Positions 52,230 through 60,905 of a stretch of DNA of 64,000 nucleotides are shown piece after piece. This stretch comes from Lachnospiraceae bacterium. Its GTDB lineage: Bacteria > Bacillota > Clostridia > Lachnospirales > Anaerotignaceae. The translations under genes were made by a program, and so were the position numbers. Position 1 is the stretch's first letter. Each line of letters opens with the position of its first letter. The DNA lies in contig CAJTKM010000001.1 of NCBI GenBank assembly GCA_910576545.1, forward strand, positions 62,001 to 126,000, in the 5' to 3' direction. Below the pieces are notes generated by a model. That model searched no databases and was not told where the DNA came from. It saw nothing but the letters and a program-made list of their open reading frames with translations.

Positions 52230-54572
52230 GTTGATTGCCTCCTTATTTGTATCATTTTTGTTGGATAAATGGGTTTCTGTTATCATTTTATGCTCCGGCG
52301 CGCCTGTATTTTCCGGCTTGAACAGCTTCAGGCGCAGCGCATTGCCGACAACGAACGCCGAGCTGAAACTCATTGCCGCCGCCGCAAACATCGGGTTCAG
52401 CTTCCATTCCAGAGCGTGGTAGAACACGCCTGCCGCAAGCGGAATCCCGAGGACGTTATAGAAAAATGCCCAGAACAGGTTTTGCTTGATATTGCGTATG
52501 GTAGCATGGCTCAGCTGGATCGCCGTTACTGCGTCCATCAAATCGCTTTTCATCAGTATGATATCGGCGGATTCCATAGCGACATCTGTTCCTGCGCCGA
52601 TGGCGATGCCTACGTCGGCACGCGTCAGGGCGGGGGCATCGTTGATGCCATCGCCAATCATTGCGACTTTTTTCCCTTCCTCCTGCAAACGGCGCACCTC
52701 CTGCTCCTTATCCTGCGGAAGCACCTCCGCAACGGCACGTATGCCCAGCTTTCCGGCAATCGCGTCGGCTGTACGTTTATTATCGCCTGTGAGCATGACA
52801 ACGTCAACTCCCATGCGGTGGAAAGCGTCCACAGCGGCTTTGCTGGTAGGCTTGAGCGTATCCGCAAGGGCAAGCACGCCGAGCAGTTTGTTTTCTTCTG
52901 CGAAAAACAGGGGCGTTTTGCCCTCTGCCGCAAGCGTTTCTGCTTTTTCGGCAAATCCGCCCAAGTCAATGCCGCGTTCCTGCATCATTTTCAGGTTGCC
53001 TCCGAATATTTTTTTGCCGGAAACATCGGCTTCTATGCCCTGTCCGGCAGTGGCGCGCAGGTTCTGAGCCGCATCTGGTTCAATTTCCATACCTTTGGCA
53101 TAATGGACAATGGCCTCCGCAAGCGGGTGTTCGGAGAGCGATTCCAGAGAAGCGGCGGCGCGCAGGAAAGGGTTGCGCAGTACGCCGGAGGCGGGGAGTA
53201 CGTCCGTCACGACAGGTTTCCCTTCCGTCAGCGTTCCCGTCTTATCCAGCACAACGGCGTTGACCTGGTGGGCAATTTCCAGACTTTCCGCCGATTTTAT
53301 CAAAACGCCGTATTCTGCGCCCTTGCCCGTGCCGACCATGATGGCGGTCGGTGTGGCAAGCCCCAGCGCACAGGGGCAGGAAATGACGAGTACGGCAATA
53401 CCGATGGAAAGCGCAAATGCAAAGGGCTGCCCCAGCACCAGCCAGACGATGGCGGCAAGCACTGCGATGCAGATGACAACGGGCACGAACACGCCGCTGA
53501 CCTTATCCGCCAGCTTCGCAATGGGGGCTTTGGACGCGCCGGCTTCTTCCACAAGCGTGATAATCTGCGAAAGTGTCGTATCATTCCCGACGCGCGTTGC
53601 CTCCATTTTGAAATAACCACTTTTGTTTACAGTCGCGCCAATGACGGTATCGCCGGGCTGTTTTTCCACGGGAATGGATTCGCCTGTGATTGCGCTTTCA
53701 TCCACAGCGGAAAAGCCCTCTAAAAGCCTGCCGTCTACGGGAATACTCTGCCCCGGGCGCACGATAACGATATCCCCGGCAATGACCTGTTCTACGGGAA
53801 TCTCGGTTTCATTTCCGTTGCGCAGTACAGTTGCCATTTTTGGCGCGAGATCCATCAGCTTGCTGATAGCTTCGGAGGTTTTGCCCTTGGAGCGCGTTTC
53901 CATATATTTGCCAACGGTAATCAGCGTCAGTATCATTGCGGCGGATTCAAAATACAGCTCCATGCTGTAATGGTGTGCCTGCATGATATTCCCGCGCCCC
54001 AGATGCCAGCCCATAGCGTATATGGCGAAAATACTGTACAGATAGGACGCGGAGGAGCCGAGCGCGATGAGGGAATCCATATTCGGCGCGCGGTTCCAAA
54101 GGGCTTTGAAGCCGACAGTAAAATATTTCTTGTTGATGATGAGTACGGGCGTTGTCAGCAGAAGCTGCGTCAGGGCGAAACTCATAATGTTTTCATTGCC
54201 CAGCAGGACCGCGGGCAGGGGTGCGCCCATCATATGCCCCATGGAGATATAAAACAGCGGAATAAGGAAACAGAAAGACGCAATCAGCCGCTTTTTCATG
54301 GAATGCATTTCCTCCGCCGCGACATTGCGCGGGGCTTCGCTGGCGGCGTCTGCCTGTTTTGCGCCCTGTGGGAATGCGCCGTAACCGCCGCTTTCTACGG
54401 CATGGATAATGTCGTCCGTTTTCAGGACGGCTTCATCGTATTCTACGGTCATGGAATTCTGGAGAAGGTTGACGTTAACTGCGGCGATGCCCTCCAGCTT
54501 GCAGACGCTTTTTTCCACATGCGCGGAACAGGCGGAGCAGGTCATGCCTGTAACGTCGAATTTTTGTTTCAT
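52023..54572 (-). CDS. copA: Copper-transporting P1B-type ATPase CopA with a C-terminal chaperone domain
   Basis: 849 residues. N-terminal metal-binding domain with [15 protein letters not shown]; eight membrane helices; actuator [25 protein letters not shown] ion site; phosphorylated Asp in [23 protein letters not shown]; and [20 protein letters not shown]. Residues 782-849 are a second metal-binding domain ([17 protein letters not shown]) after a short hydrophilic linker. Exports Cu+. The start at 54572 follows GGGAGGTG. It has a sigma-A promoter and a dyad upstream. Confidence 0.96.
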   Translation of the reverse strand: MKQKFDVTGMTCSACSAHVEKSVCKLEGIAAVNVNLLQNSMTVEYDEAVLKTDDIIHAVESGGYGAFPQGAKQADAASEAPRNVAAEEMHSMKKRLIASFCFLIPLFYISMGHMMGAPLPAVLLGNENIMSFALTQLLLTTPVLIINKKYFTVGFKALWNRAPNMDSLIALGSSASYLYSIFAIYAMGWHLGRGNIMQAHHYSMELYFESAAMILTLITVGKYMETRSKGKTSEAISKLMDLAPKMATVLRNGNETEIPVEQVIAGDIVIVRPGQSIPVDGRLLEGFSAVDESAITGESIPVEKQPGDTVIGATVNKSGYFKMEATRVGNDTTLSQIITLVEEAGASKAPIAKLADKVSGVFVPVVICIAVLAAIVWLVLGQPFAFALSIGIAVLVISCPCALGLATPTAIMVGTGKGAEYGVLIKSAESLEIAHQVNAVVLDKTGTLTEGKPVVTDVLPASGVLRNPFLRAAASLESLSEHPLAEAIVHYAKGMEIEPDAAQNLRATAGQGIEADVSGKKIFGGNLKMMQERGIDLGGFAEKAETLAAEGKTPLFFAEENKLLGVLALADTLKPTSKAAVDAFHRMGVDVVMLTGDNKRTADAIAGKLGIRAVAEVLPQDKEQEVRRLQEEGKKVAMIGDGINDAPALTRADVGIAIGAGTDVAMESADIILMKSDLMDAVTAIQLSHATIRNIKQNLFWAFFYNVLGIPLAAGVFYHALEWKLNPMFAAAAMSFSSAFVVGNALRLKLFKPENTGAPEHKMITETHLSNKNDTNKEAINMKKVLKIEGMMCGHCTGRVEKALNEMDGVTATVSLKGKSADVTLSKDISDDALIKTVADAGYEVVDIQ

Positions 54573-54695
54573 GAAGAAAAACACCTCCCGATGGTTTTTG
54601 GTATATGGTAAATGGCTGCCTTCGCTTGAAAAGGGGATATCCGCTTTTCAAGCGAAGGTATGGTTAGTTACGGAAAACTTTCTTTTTCTGCTTTG

Positions 54696-54724
54696 AGTGT
54701 AATCTATTTTCCTTTTCCTGTCAA
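54696..54724 (-). promoter_or_regulatory. Sigma-A promoter of copA
   Basis: On the minus strand TTGACA (54724-54719), 17-bp spacer, TACACT (54701-54696), about 124 bp before the copA start. Confidence 0.7.
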
Positions 54725-54731
54725 CAGCCTT

Positions 54732-54746
54732 TGTGACTGTGTCACA
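54732..54746. promoter_or_regulatory. Dyad TGTGAC-N3-GTCACA upstream of the copA promoter
   Basis: A perfect inverted repeat 8 bp upstream of the -35 box. It resembles a CRP/FNR-type half-site pair with a shortened centre rather than a CopY (TACA-N2-TGTA) or CsoR operator. It directly adjoins the MITE-like copy B. Confidence 0.5.
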
Positions 54747-54752
54747 GATTAA

Positions 54753-54913
54753 GAACCTATCCGTAAATTATCTATGCACATCTTGCTTCATCTTTTCCGG
54801 CAGTCTTTGTCGCTTTTCCTTGCCGTACCACTCGGTACGCCTGCAAAAAAGCTCCTTGCCTGCCGAAAAATCTGACTGCGCAATCTGCACGTATCTTATT
54901 TACGGATAAGTTC
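54753..54913 (-). mobile_element. MITE-like element, family 2, copy B (161 bp)
   Basis: Inverted orientation relative to copies A and C: begins GAACCTATCCGTAAATTATC and ends ATTTACGGATAAGTTC. It is flanked by TAA on both sides (54750-54752, 54914-54916). It sits immediately upstream of the copA control region. The 54914-55044 stretch beyond it holds only the ribosome site of the next gene. Confidence 0.85.
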
Positions 54914-55044
54914 TAAAGCTGTAAGGCTTGTGGGAGTTTGAGGCGAAGCCCTCCATATATTCTGCATGGAAAAAAGAAAAAAACACTTCCGCCGCAGTGA
55001 AAGTTTGTGTTAAACTATGGAAAAAGCAAACGGAGGGGAAAAAC

Positions 55045-55530
55045 ATGAAAGAAGGAAGGCCGATGCGCCGGAAAGACCGGCTTGCATCTGAAGAAAAAGC
55101 GCGGGAGATCATTGCGCGCGCGGAATATGGCACGTTTATGACGGCAGACAAAGCAGGCATACCATACGGTGTGGCAGTTTCGCATGCTGTGGAGGGCGAT
55201 AAAATCTATTTCCACTGCGCGCCGGAGGGCCGCAAGCTGGATAACCTGCGGGAAAATCCAAGGGTCTGCATGAGCTTTGTTTCTTCGGTATACCGAGATG
55301 AGGAGGCGCATACTCACCGCTTTGAAAGCGCGATTGCAGAGGGGACGGCGGTTATTGTGGAGGGGCAGGAGGAGCAGGTGCATGCCCTGCGGCTGATTTG
55401 CGGGAAATACGCGCCGGGCTCATTCAAGGACACAGACGGGTATATCTTAGGGCGGCTGAGTGTGACAACGGTCTGCCGCATGGATATGGAAACGCTGTGC
55501 GGAAAGGTGAATGAAAGGCCGGAAAATTAA
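55045..55530 (+). CDS. Pyridoxamine 5'-phosphate oxidase-family protein (Nim-like flavoprotein)
   Basis: 161 residues. MRRKDRLASEEKAREIIARA, YGTFMTADKAGIPYGVAVSH, YFHCAPEGRKLDNLRENPRV and CMSFVSS are the split-barrel FMN-binding pattern of the Nim/YP_ family, with the conserved catalytic-type His in YFHCAPEG. Related proteins reduce nitroimidazoles or act on unknown substrates; a resistance role cannot be inferred from sequence. GGAGGGG supports the start. Confidence 0.85.
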   Translation: MKEGRPMRRKDRLASEEKAREIIARAEYGTFMTADKAGIPYGVAVSHAVEGDKIYFHCAPEGRKLDNLRENPRVCMSFVSSVYRDEEAHTHRFESAIAEGTAVIVEGQEEQVHALRLICGKYAPGSFKDTDGYILGRLSVTTVCRMDMETLCGKVNERPEN

Positions 55531-55662
55531 AGCAGTGCCGGGCTTAGACTGCCAAAAACCTGTTTGAATTACTGCGGAAGGGTTCGGGAAAGCATGAGCC
55601 TGCCTTGACACGCTGGAGGCGGCACAGCTGGAAAGCCGTGCCGCTCTTAAAATTGTTGATTT

Positions 55663-56472
55663 TTATGTATCCTGTTCAAGGTTCTCCAGATAGCGGCAGA
55701 TTGCCCGATAATATGCCGCGGCAGCTTTTTTACAACCGTCCTCCGTTCCGAAGCCCTCGACATCAGCCGCGTTTGTGATAAAGCACTGCTCAGCAAGCAC
55801 AGCAGGGCATTCCATGTGCTTCAGTATGCCGAAGGTATCATAATCGTACACCGTTGTATCGGTGGAATCCAGCAGTACCTTTTCGTCATTTTCATCATAA
55901 TAGCCGAAACGCACGCCGTCCGTCCCGCGCAGACGCGCGCCGACCGTCTGAAATTCCCCTGCAATCAGCTGTGCAAAAACCATGCTGGCATCATGGTTGG
56001 CGTATCCGGGCGGGGAAGGGTAACACTCAAAGCCGTTTGCACTGGGGTCATCGCTGGCGTTGCCATGTATGGATAGGAGGATATCCGGTTCCCGCTTGCG
56101 CAGCTTTTCATTTCGCTCGGTGATGCTTTTACCCTCACCCTCTTTCCGCGAAAGGACAATTCGGAACCGTCCGTCCGCCTCAAGCAGTTCTTTCAGCTCC
56201 ATGGTGGTGCGTTCGGTCAGCTCGATTTCCTGTATTATGCCTTCCGCGCCGACATCTTCGCCGCCATGCCCCGCGTCCAGCGCAATGGTATAGGGTCTGG
56301 CTGTGCTGTAATACACCAGAAATCCGCAATAGCCAATGGCAAAAAGCACTGCTGTCAGCAGTATCCTACGCAGGATACCGCCGCGGCGTCTGCGTTTCCG
56401 CCTGTGTTTCTCCGGTTTTTCGTGCCTGCCGCGCTTTGGCGGCTCATATTCCCGCCAGTTTTTTCCCTTCAT
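55663..56472 (-). CDS. N-acetylmuramoyl-L-alanine amidase, Amidase_3 family
   Basis: 269 residues. A basic N terminus (HRRKRRRRGGILRRILLTAV), one membrane anchor, then the zinc amidase: ALDAGHGGEDVGAEG (His), ELTERTTMELKELLE (Glu), LLSIHGNASDD (His) and AVLAEQCFITN (catalytic Glu). It cleaves the stem peptide from muramic acid in peptidoglycan. It is a second amidase in this window, distinct from CwlD, with a cytosolic basic tail of about 45 residues. Confidence 0.9.
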   Translation of the reverse strand: MKGKNWREYEPPKRGRHEKPEKHRRKRRRRGGILRRILLTAVLFAIGYCGFLVYYSTARPYTIALDAGHGGEDVGAEGIIQEIELTERTTMELKELLEADGRFRIVLSRKEGEGKSITERNEKLRKREPDILLSIHGNASDDPSANGFECYPSPPGYANHDASMVFAQLIAGEFQTVGARLRGTDGVRFGYYDENDEKVLLDSTDTTVYDYDTFGILKHMECPAVLAEQCFITNAADVEGFGTEDGCKKAAAAYYRAICRYLENLEQDT

Positions 56473-56532
56473 GCTACCGCCTCTTTCGTACTTTTTGGGC
56501 ATTTTACAAAACCCGTCTGTTGAATCTGTTTA

Positions 56533-57114
56533 TTATGTATAGATATGTTTTCCAAATTCATATGCCCGTTGCAGATGGGGCGTTTTGTCGATCTGCGGTT
56601 TGCCGTTTGTATCCCCGCAACCGCCGGCAAGGAGCATACCTTTATCCTGAAATCCAATGTAATTGACAATAGCAAAGCGATAATAGGAAACGGCCTGTTC
56701 GAATGTCCAGAAAAAATCATCTGCCGCAGTCATCAGCAGGGCGCAGTCCCGAACGGGATACCGCTCATACCTGCCAAGCGGAGGGTTGTTATCTGGTTCC
56801 GCAATACAGTAAAAACGCTCTGTAAACGCCTTAATACGCGATGAAAATGTCCAGAAATAAAGCGGGGAGGCGAACACAATGCAGTCCGCAGCCTTGATTT
56901 TGGGAACAAGGCCATTGAAAGAATCCTTTTGGACGCAGGGCTTTCCGAAGCGGCACGCATTGCAGCCCAGACAGCCCTTTACTTCATGTTTTATCAGGGA
57001 AATGATTTCGACTTCGTGGCCGCTTTCCACCGCGCCGCGGGCAAAGCTCTGCACCAGCCGGGCGGTGTTACCGTTTGCTCTGCCGCCGCCTTGTATAACA
57101 AGAAATTTTTTCAT
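56533..57114 (-). CDS. Flavodoxin-family NAD(P)H-dependent FMN reductase
   Basis: 193 residues. MKKFLVIQGGGRANGNTARL is the FMN phosphate loop. GCLGCNACRFGKPCVQKD has a cysteine cluster like that of iron-sulfur flavoproteins but in a shorter form. ADCIVFASPLYFWTFSSRIK is the flavin edge. The start at 57114 follows GGAGG by 7 bases. It lies downstream of thiD by 34 bp and may share its TPP-controlled transcript, although a thiamine role is not suggested by the family. Confidence 0.88.
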   Translation of the reverse strand: MKKFLVIQGGGRANGNTARLVQSFARGAVESGHEVEIISLIKHEVKGCLGCNACRFGKPCVQKDSFNGLVPKIKAADCIVFASPLYFWTFSSRIKAFTERFYCIAEPDNNPPLGRYERYPVRDCALLMTAADDFFWTFEQAVSYYRFAIVNYIGFQDKGMLLAGGCGDTNGKPQIDKTPHLQRAYEFGKHIYT

Positions 57115-57148
57115 CTTCATTCCTCCAATTTCAACGGATTCTGGCAGT

Positions 57149-57964
57149 TCAGTCCTTGATTTCCTCCCATATCCCGGCTTTTTCGTAAAGTTCATAGAAA
57201 TGGTTCGTAGGGCCAACGCCCTTGCCGATATCCAATGCGTGCGCGATGGCGGTGGTGATATAGTCCTTTGCCGTCCGGACAGACGCCTCTACGCTTTTGC
57301 CTTTGGCAAGGTTTGCGGCGATACAGGAGGACAGTGTGCAGCCTGTGCCATGGGTATTTTTTGTGGCAATGCGGCCGGAGTGGAGAAGGGTAATTTTTTC
57401 CCCGTCAAACAACAGGTCAGTCGCGTCGTTTTCCAGATGACCGCCTTTTATCAGTACGTTTTTCGCGCCCATTGCATGAATGGCACGCGCCGCCTGTTCC
57501 ATTGCCGGAAGGTCCGCGATTTTCAGCCCTGTAATGACTTCCGCCTCCGGCAGGTTGGGTGTTACGACATACGCCAGCGGCAGGAGCCGTTTGATAAGCG
57601 TTTCTTTTGCTTCCGGCTGCATGAGGTCGAACCCGCTTTTGGAAATCATTACGGGGTCTACCACGATGTTATCGGGGCGGTACTGTTCCAGTTTATCCGC
57701 AATGGCGTTTATGGTTTCAATCTGGGAAACCATGCCGATTTTGACCGCGCTGACCGGGATATCCGTAAAAATTGCGTCAATCTGCCCGCGAATGATTTCC
57801 GGTGCGATATCCTGACAGCCGAATACGCCCTGTGTATTCTGTACGGTAACGGCGGTTATGACGCTCATGCCGTATGTCCCCTGTGCGGAAAATGTTTTCA
57901 GGTCTGCCTGTATGCCCGCGCCGCCGCAGGAATCCGAACCGGCGATTGTCAGTACATGTTTCAT
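57149..57964 (-). CDS. thiD: Hydroxymethylpyrimidine/phosphomethylpyrimidine kinase ThiD
   Basis: 271 residues. Phosphorylates HMP and HMP-P for thiamine synthesis. [20 protein letters not shown] and [20 protein letters not shown] are the N-terminal substrate-binding blocks; [20 protein letters not shown] near residue 210 is the anion hole with the catalytic Cys/Asp region. The ATG at 57964 follows GGAGG. Longer in-frame starts run through the riboswitch and are rejected. Controlled by a TPP riboswitch with a terminator. Confidence 0.96.
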   Translation of the reverse strand: MKHVLTIAGSDSCGGAGIQADLKTFSAQGTYGMSVITAVTVQNTQGVFGCQDIAPEIIRGQIDAIFTDIPVSAVKIGMVSQIETINAIADKLEQYRPDNIVVDPVMISKSGFDLMQPEAKETLIKRLLPLAYVVTPNLPEAEVITGLKIADLPAMEQAARAIHAMGAKNVLIKGGHLENDATDLLFDGEKITLLHSGRIATKNTHGTGCTLSSCIAANLAKGKSVEASVRTAKDYITTAIAHALDIGKGVGPTNHFYELYEKAGIWEEIKD

Positions 57965-58002
57965 GTGTAATCCCTCCTGATATGGTTGATTTTTTACATT
58001 TA

Positions 58003-58040
58003 TCAAAGAAGGCACAACAGCTGCCGGAGCCTGTTGTGCC
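58003..58040 (-). terminator. Riboswitch-controlled terminator before thiD
   Basis: On the minus strand GGCACAACAG pairs with CTGTTGTGCC across a 10-base loop, followed by TTCTTT. It stands between the TPP aptamer and the thiD ribosome site. Confidence 0.85.
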
Positions 58041-58051
58041 TGTTCTGCAAG

Positions 58052-58162
58052 TGAAGTGGCGTGCTTCCCTACGCTGGCATGACCCAGATCAGGTAAAAGG
58101 GTAACGGCGTGCATGACAAAAAAATCCCGTTTCTCAGCCGCAGGCGCGGCACCCCCAGCAAT
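58052..58162 (-). promoter_or_regulatory. TPP (thiamine pyrophosphate) riboswitch
   Basis: On the minus strand the conserved aptamer parts appear in order: GGGGGTGCC, GGCTGAGA, ACCC and ACCTGATCTGGGTCATGCCA followed by GCGTAGGGAAGC. These are the THI-box sequences that contact the pyrimidine and pyrophosphate of TPP. With the downstream terminator, ligand binding would stop thiD transcription. Confidence 0.95.
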
Positions 58163-58175
58163 GCTTATTATGGTA

Positions 58176-58204
58176 ACGATAACACGTTTCCCTGCCGCTG
58201 TCAA
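58176..58204 (-). promoter_or_regulatory. Sigma-A promoter of the thiD riboswitch transcript
   Basis: On the minus strand TTGACA (58204-58199), 17-bp spacer, TATCGT (58181-58176), about 20 bp before the aptamer begins. Confidence 0.65.
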
Positions 58205-58215
58205 TGGGGAAAGGA

Positions 58216-58253
58216 GGGGCATTGCGGCGCGGCGGGCGTTGTGATACAATAAA
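58216..58253 (+). promoter_or_regulatory. Promoter-like sequence before the zinc-ribbon genes
   Basis: TTGCGG, 17-bp spacer, TACAAT with an upstream TG (extended -10), about 21 bp before the decayed gene at 58274. Position suggests it drives that gene and the intact paralogue. Confidence 0.4.
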
Positions 58254-58273
58254 TAAAAGAAGGGGGGCAGGAT

Positions 58274-58572
58274 ATGGATTATCAGAAAAGTTTTAAGATA
58301 TTGAAAAATGGGGTGCTTTGGGGGGCGTTTATTTTTATGCCTGGCCTGGGGGCTGGGCGTCTGTGAGCATACGGTTCCGGCAGTTATTGCTACGGTTCTG
58401 GGGCCGGGGCTTATGCCGGGCGCGGCTTTACTGCCACTGTCCCCATTGCGATTATCATTTTGGTGTTCTAAAAATGATTCGGGGCATCACAGGCGGCAAA
58501 GATCTGCCGCGGCATTGCCCGGAATGCGGCGGGAAGCTGGAAAACGGGGAGGAGGAAAAGAATGGGCTATAA
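58274..58572 (+). pseudogene. Frameshifted zinc-ribbon membrane protein, paralogue of the next gene
   Basis: MDYQKSFKILKNGVLWGAFI reads from 58274 but meets TGA after 30 codons. Membrane-like sequence (AWGLGVCEHTVPAVIATVLG) continues in the second frame, and the zinc-ribbon part (CHCPHCDYHF, then HCPECGGKLENGEEE) in the third. Two +1 shifts are therefore needed. The layout (N-terminal helix, second helix, CxxC...CxxC) matches the intact 58562 gene, which it overlaps by 11 bp. Confidence 0.6.
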
Positions 58573-58810
58573 AAGAAGCTATGCGGTTTTGCATCTTGGC
58601 ATGCTGTGGGCTGTTTTGCTGGTGCTGTGTGCAATATCGTTCCATGCTCCTTTGGCTGCGGCTGGGGGCGTTGCCATCGGGCTGGTAAGCATTTTGCAGG
58701 CGGATATTTACTATAAATGTCCGGAATGTGGAAAAAAACTGCCGCTTTGGGCAGTTATGCCGCATTTCTGCCCCGGATGCGGGAGGAATCTGCGAGATGC
58801 AAAAGTGTGA
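58562..58810 (+). CDS. Small zinc-ribbon membrane protein
   Basis: 82 residues: two hydrophobic helices (VLHLGMLWAVLLVLCAISF and APLAAAGGVAIGLVSILQA), then a zinc ribbon with CPECGKK and CPGCGRN. GGAGGAGG precedes the start. Function unknown. The stop is followed by a hairpin. Confidence 0.7.
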   Translation: MGYKRSYAVLHLGMLWAVLLVLCAISFHAPLAAAGGVAIGLVSILQADIYYKCPECGKKLPLWAVMPHFCPGCGRNLRDAKV

Positions 58811-58821
58811 AGAATGAAACG

Positions 58822-58868
58822 GGCGGCGGTTCTGTGTGATGCTGACAGAGCCGCCGTCTGTTATGATT
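58822..58868. terminator. Terminator between the zinc-ribbon gene and pgcA
   Basis: CGGCGGTTCTGT and ACAGAGCCGCCG form a stem with mismatches and an eight-base loop, followed by TCTGTTATGATTTT. Genes on both sides converge here. Confidence 0.55.
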
Positions 58869-58875
58869 TTACGGG

Positions 58876-60603
58876 TTAGATTTTTTCTACTTTTTCCTCA
58901 ATATCCGTCTTCATTGCCTTGATTTTTTCTTCGGCGGCGGCAAGGCTGTCCGCTTTTACGCCGAAATAGAATTTCAGCTTCGGCTCTGTGCCGGAGGGGC
59001 GAATGCAAATCCATGCGCCGTCATCAAGGATATACTGCAAAACATCAGAAACCGGAAGGGGGCTGGCGATTTCTGTCCCTGCTGCGATATCGCGGAAAAT
59101 CTGCGTTTTATAATCCCTTGCGGAAGCAACCTTCACTCCGGCGAATGCTTCCGGCGTATTTTCGCGGAAACCCTTCATGATTGCCGCGATGCGCGCAACG
59201 CCGTCCAGACCTTTCAGCGTCAGGGACATTACGTCCTCGCGGTAGCAGCCATATTTCTCATAGAGGGCAAGCAGGGCGTCATAAAGCGTCATGCCTTTTT
59301 CCTTGTAATATGCCGCCATTTCGCAGATGAGCAGGCTTGCAACGACTGCGTCCTTATCCCGCGCGTATGTTCCGGCAAGACAGCCGTAGCTTTCTTCAAA
59401 GCCAAACAGGTAGGTGTGACTGCCGGTTTCCTCGAAGCCCTTTATTTTTTCGCCAATGAACTTGAAGCCTGTCAGTACGTCCATTTTTTCCACGCCGTAC
59501 GCTTCACAGATAGGCGTGATGAGCTCCGTTGTTACGATGGTTTTTACGACTGCGCCGTTCGCGGGCAGTCTGCCCTGCTCATGCTTTCTGGCAAGGATAT
59601 ATTCCGTCAGGAGCGCGCCGACCATGTTGCCCGTCAGTACGACGAATTCTCCCTTATCGTTGCGCACAACTGCGCCTACGCGGTCACAGTCGGGGTCTGT
59701 GCCGATTATGACGTCAGCATGTTTTTCCTCCGCCAGCTTTTCCGCCAGTACGAATACTTTTGCGTCCTCGGGATTCGGGTAGCCGACTGTTGTAAATTCA
59801 GGGTCGGGCATTTCCTGTTCCGGAACAACGAAAACATTTTGGAAGCCCGCCTCTGCCAGCACGCGGCGCACAGGCAGATTGCCGGAGCCATGCAGGGGCG
59901 TATAAACAATGTTCAGCTTGTCCGCCATGCGGGCAATCATATCGGGGCAGAGCACCTGTGCCAGCACGTTTTTGTCAAACGCCCTGTCGACTTCTTCGCC
60001 AATAACACGGTACAGCTCCTTTTCCATGGCTTCTTTCTTTTCCATGCGGAGAATCTGGCCGTAATCCGTTACGGCGTTGACCTCGGCAATGATGTCTTTA
60101 TCCCTCGGAGCAACTACCTGCGCGCCGTCCGCCCAATAGACTTTATAGCCGTTGTATTCGGGGGGGTTATGGCTCGCTGTGATTACGATGCCCGCTGTGC
60201 AACCCAGCTCCCTTACGGCAAAGGAAAGCATGGGAGTGGGGCGGAGGGAAGGATAGACATAGGCGGGGATACCGTTTGCCGCCAGTACAAGCCCTGCCGT
60301 TTCCGCAAATTCAGGGGACATATGGCGGGAATCAAAGGCGATTGCTACGCCCTGTGCCTGTGTGCCTTCTTTTTTGATGTAATTCGCCAGACCCTGCGTT
60401 GCTTTGCCAACGGTATAAATGTTCAGGCGGTTGCTGCCCGCGCCGATGATACCGCGGAGGCCGCCTGTGCCAAATTCCAGCTCTTTATAGAACCTTTCCT
60501 TGATTTCCGCGTCGTTTCCGGCAATGCTTTTCAATTCCGCCTTGGTTTCTTCGTCAATGGAGGGGTCTGCCAGCCACTGACTGTATCTCTCCTGATATTC
60601 CAT
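58876..60603 (-). CDS. pgcA: Phosphoglucomutase/phosphomannomutase
   Basis: 575 residues, alpha-D-phosphohexomutase family, long PgcA type. FGTGGLRGIIGAGSNRLN opens domain 1; TASHNPPEYNGYK holds the phosphoserine; GTDPDCDRVG binds the metal; GFEESYG binds sugar; RPSGTEPK binds phosphate. It interconverts glucose 1-phosphate and 6-phosphate for wall polymer and glycolipid precursors. A GGAGGCAA site precedes the ATG. Confidence 0.96.
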   Translation of the reverse strand: MEYQERYSQWLADPSIDEETKAELKSIAGNDAEIKERFYKELEFGTGGLRGIIGAGSNRLNIYTVGKATQGLANYIKKEGTQAQGVAIAFDSRHMSPEFAETAGLVLAANGIPAYVYPSLRPTPMLSFAVRELGCTAGIVITASHNPPEYNGYKVYWADGAQVVAPRDKDIIAEVNAVTDYGQILRMEKKEAMEKELYRVIGEEVDRAFDKNVLAQVLCPDMIARMADKLNIVYTPLHGSGNLPVRRVLAEAGFQNVFVVPEQEMPDPEFTTVGYPNPEDAKVFVLAEKLAEEKHADVIIGTDPDCDRVGAVVRNDKGEFVVLTGNMVGALLTEYILARKHEQGRLPANGAVVKTIVTTELITPICEAYGVEKMDVLTGFKFIGEKIKGFEETGSHTYLFGFEESYGCLAGTYARDKDAVVASLLICEMAAYYKEKGMTLYDALLALYEKYGCYREDVMSLTLKGLDGVARIAAIMKGFRENTPEAFAGVKVASARDYKTQIFRDIAAGTEIASPLPVSDVLQYILDDGAWICIRPSGTEPKLKFYFGVKADSLAAAEEKIKAMKTDIEEKVEKI

Positions 60604-60629
60604 AAAATTGCCTCCTTTGTTTCTTTAAT

Positions 60630-60903
60630 TTGTGTAAGACCGCAGGACTCTGCCCCGCACCCCGCAAGGGACGTTTTCTCCGCTCTGCTCCGGTCGGCGC
60701 TGAACGAGCGTCCCCTGCCCCTTCGCCTGCCGCGCAGATGTGCGGCGGAATACAAAATACAGAACAGGGCCTGCAAGAAGTTAAGGATAGAGTTCCCGAG
60801 GTTTTCGTCTTTTTCCATCCATCGCACAAAGTGCGGTGGCAAACTTTGCGCCGGCCGAAGCGGAGTGGGGAGGAAAGCCCCTGTGGGGTGAACCCCCGTG
60901 GCC
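60630..60903. repeat. Hairpin-rich repeat between the PEGA protein gene and pgcA
   Basis: 302-bp gap without a gene. CCGCAGGACTCTGCCCCGC, CCGCAAGGGACGTTTTCTCC and an inverted GCGGCGGAATACAAAATAC-type stretch resemble modules at 39960-40030 (GAAAACGTCCCTTGCGGGG and GGGGCAGAGCCCTGCGG read on the other strand). Confidence 0.6.
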
Positions 60904-60905
60904 TT

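Noticed and set aside
52269-53723. 484-codon plus-strand frame opposite copA
   Set aside because: All P-type ATPase motifs are on the minus strand; the plus frame has none.
54067-54611. Small plus-strand frames near the copA start
   Set aside because: They lie antisense to the CopA N-terminal domain and have no motif or start site.
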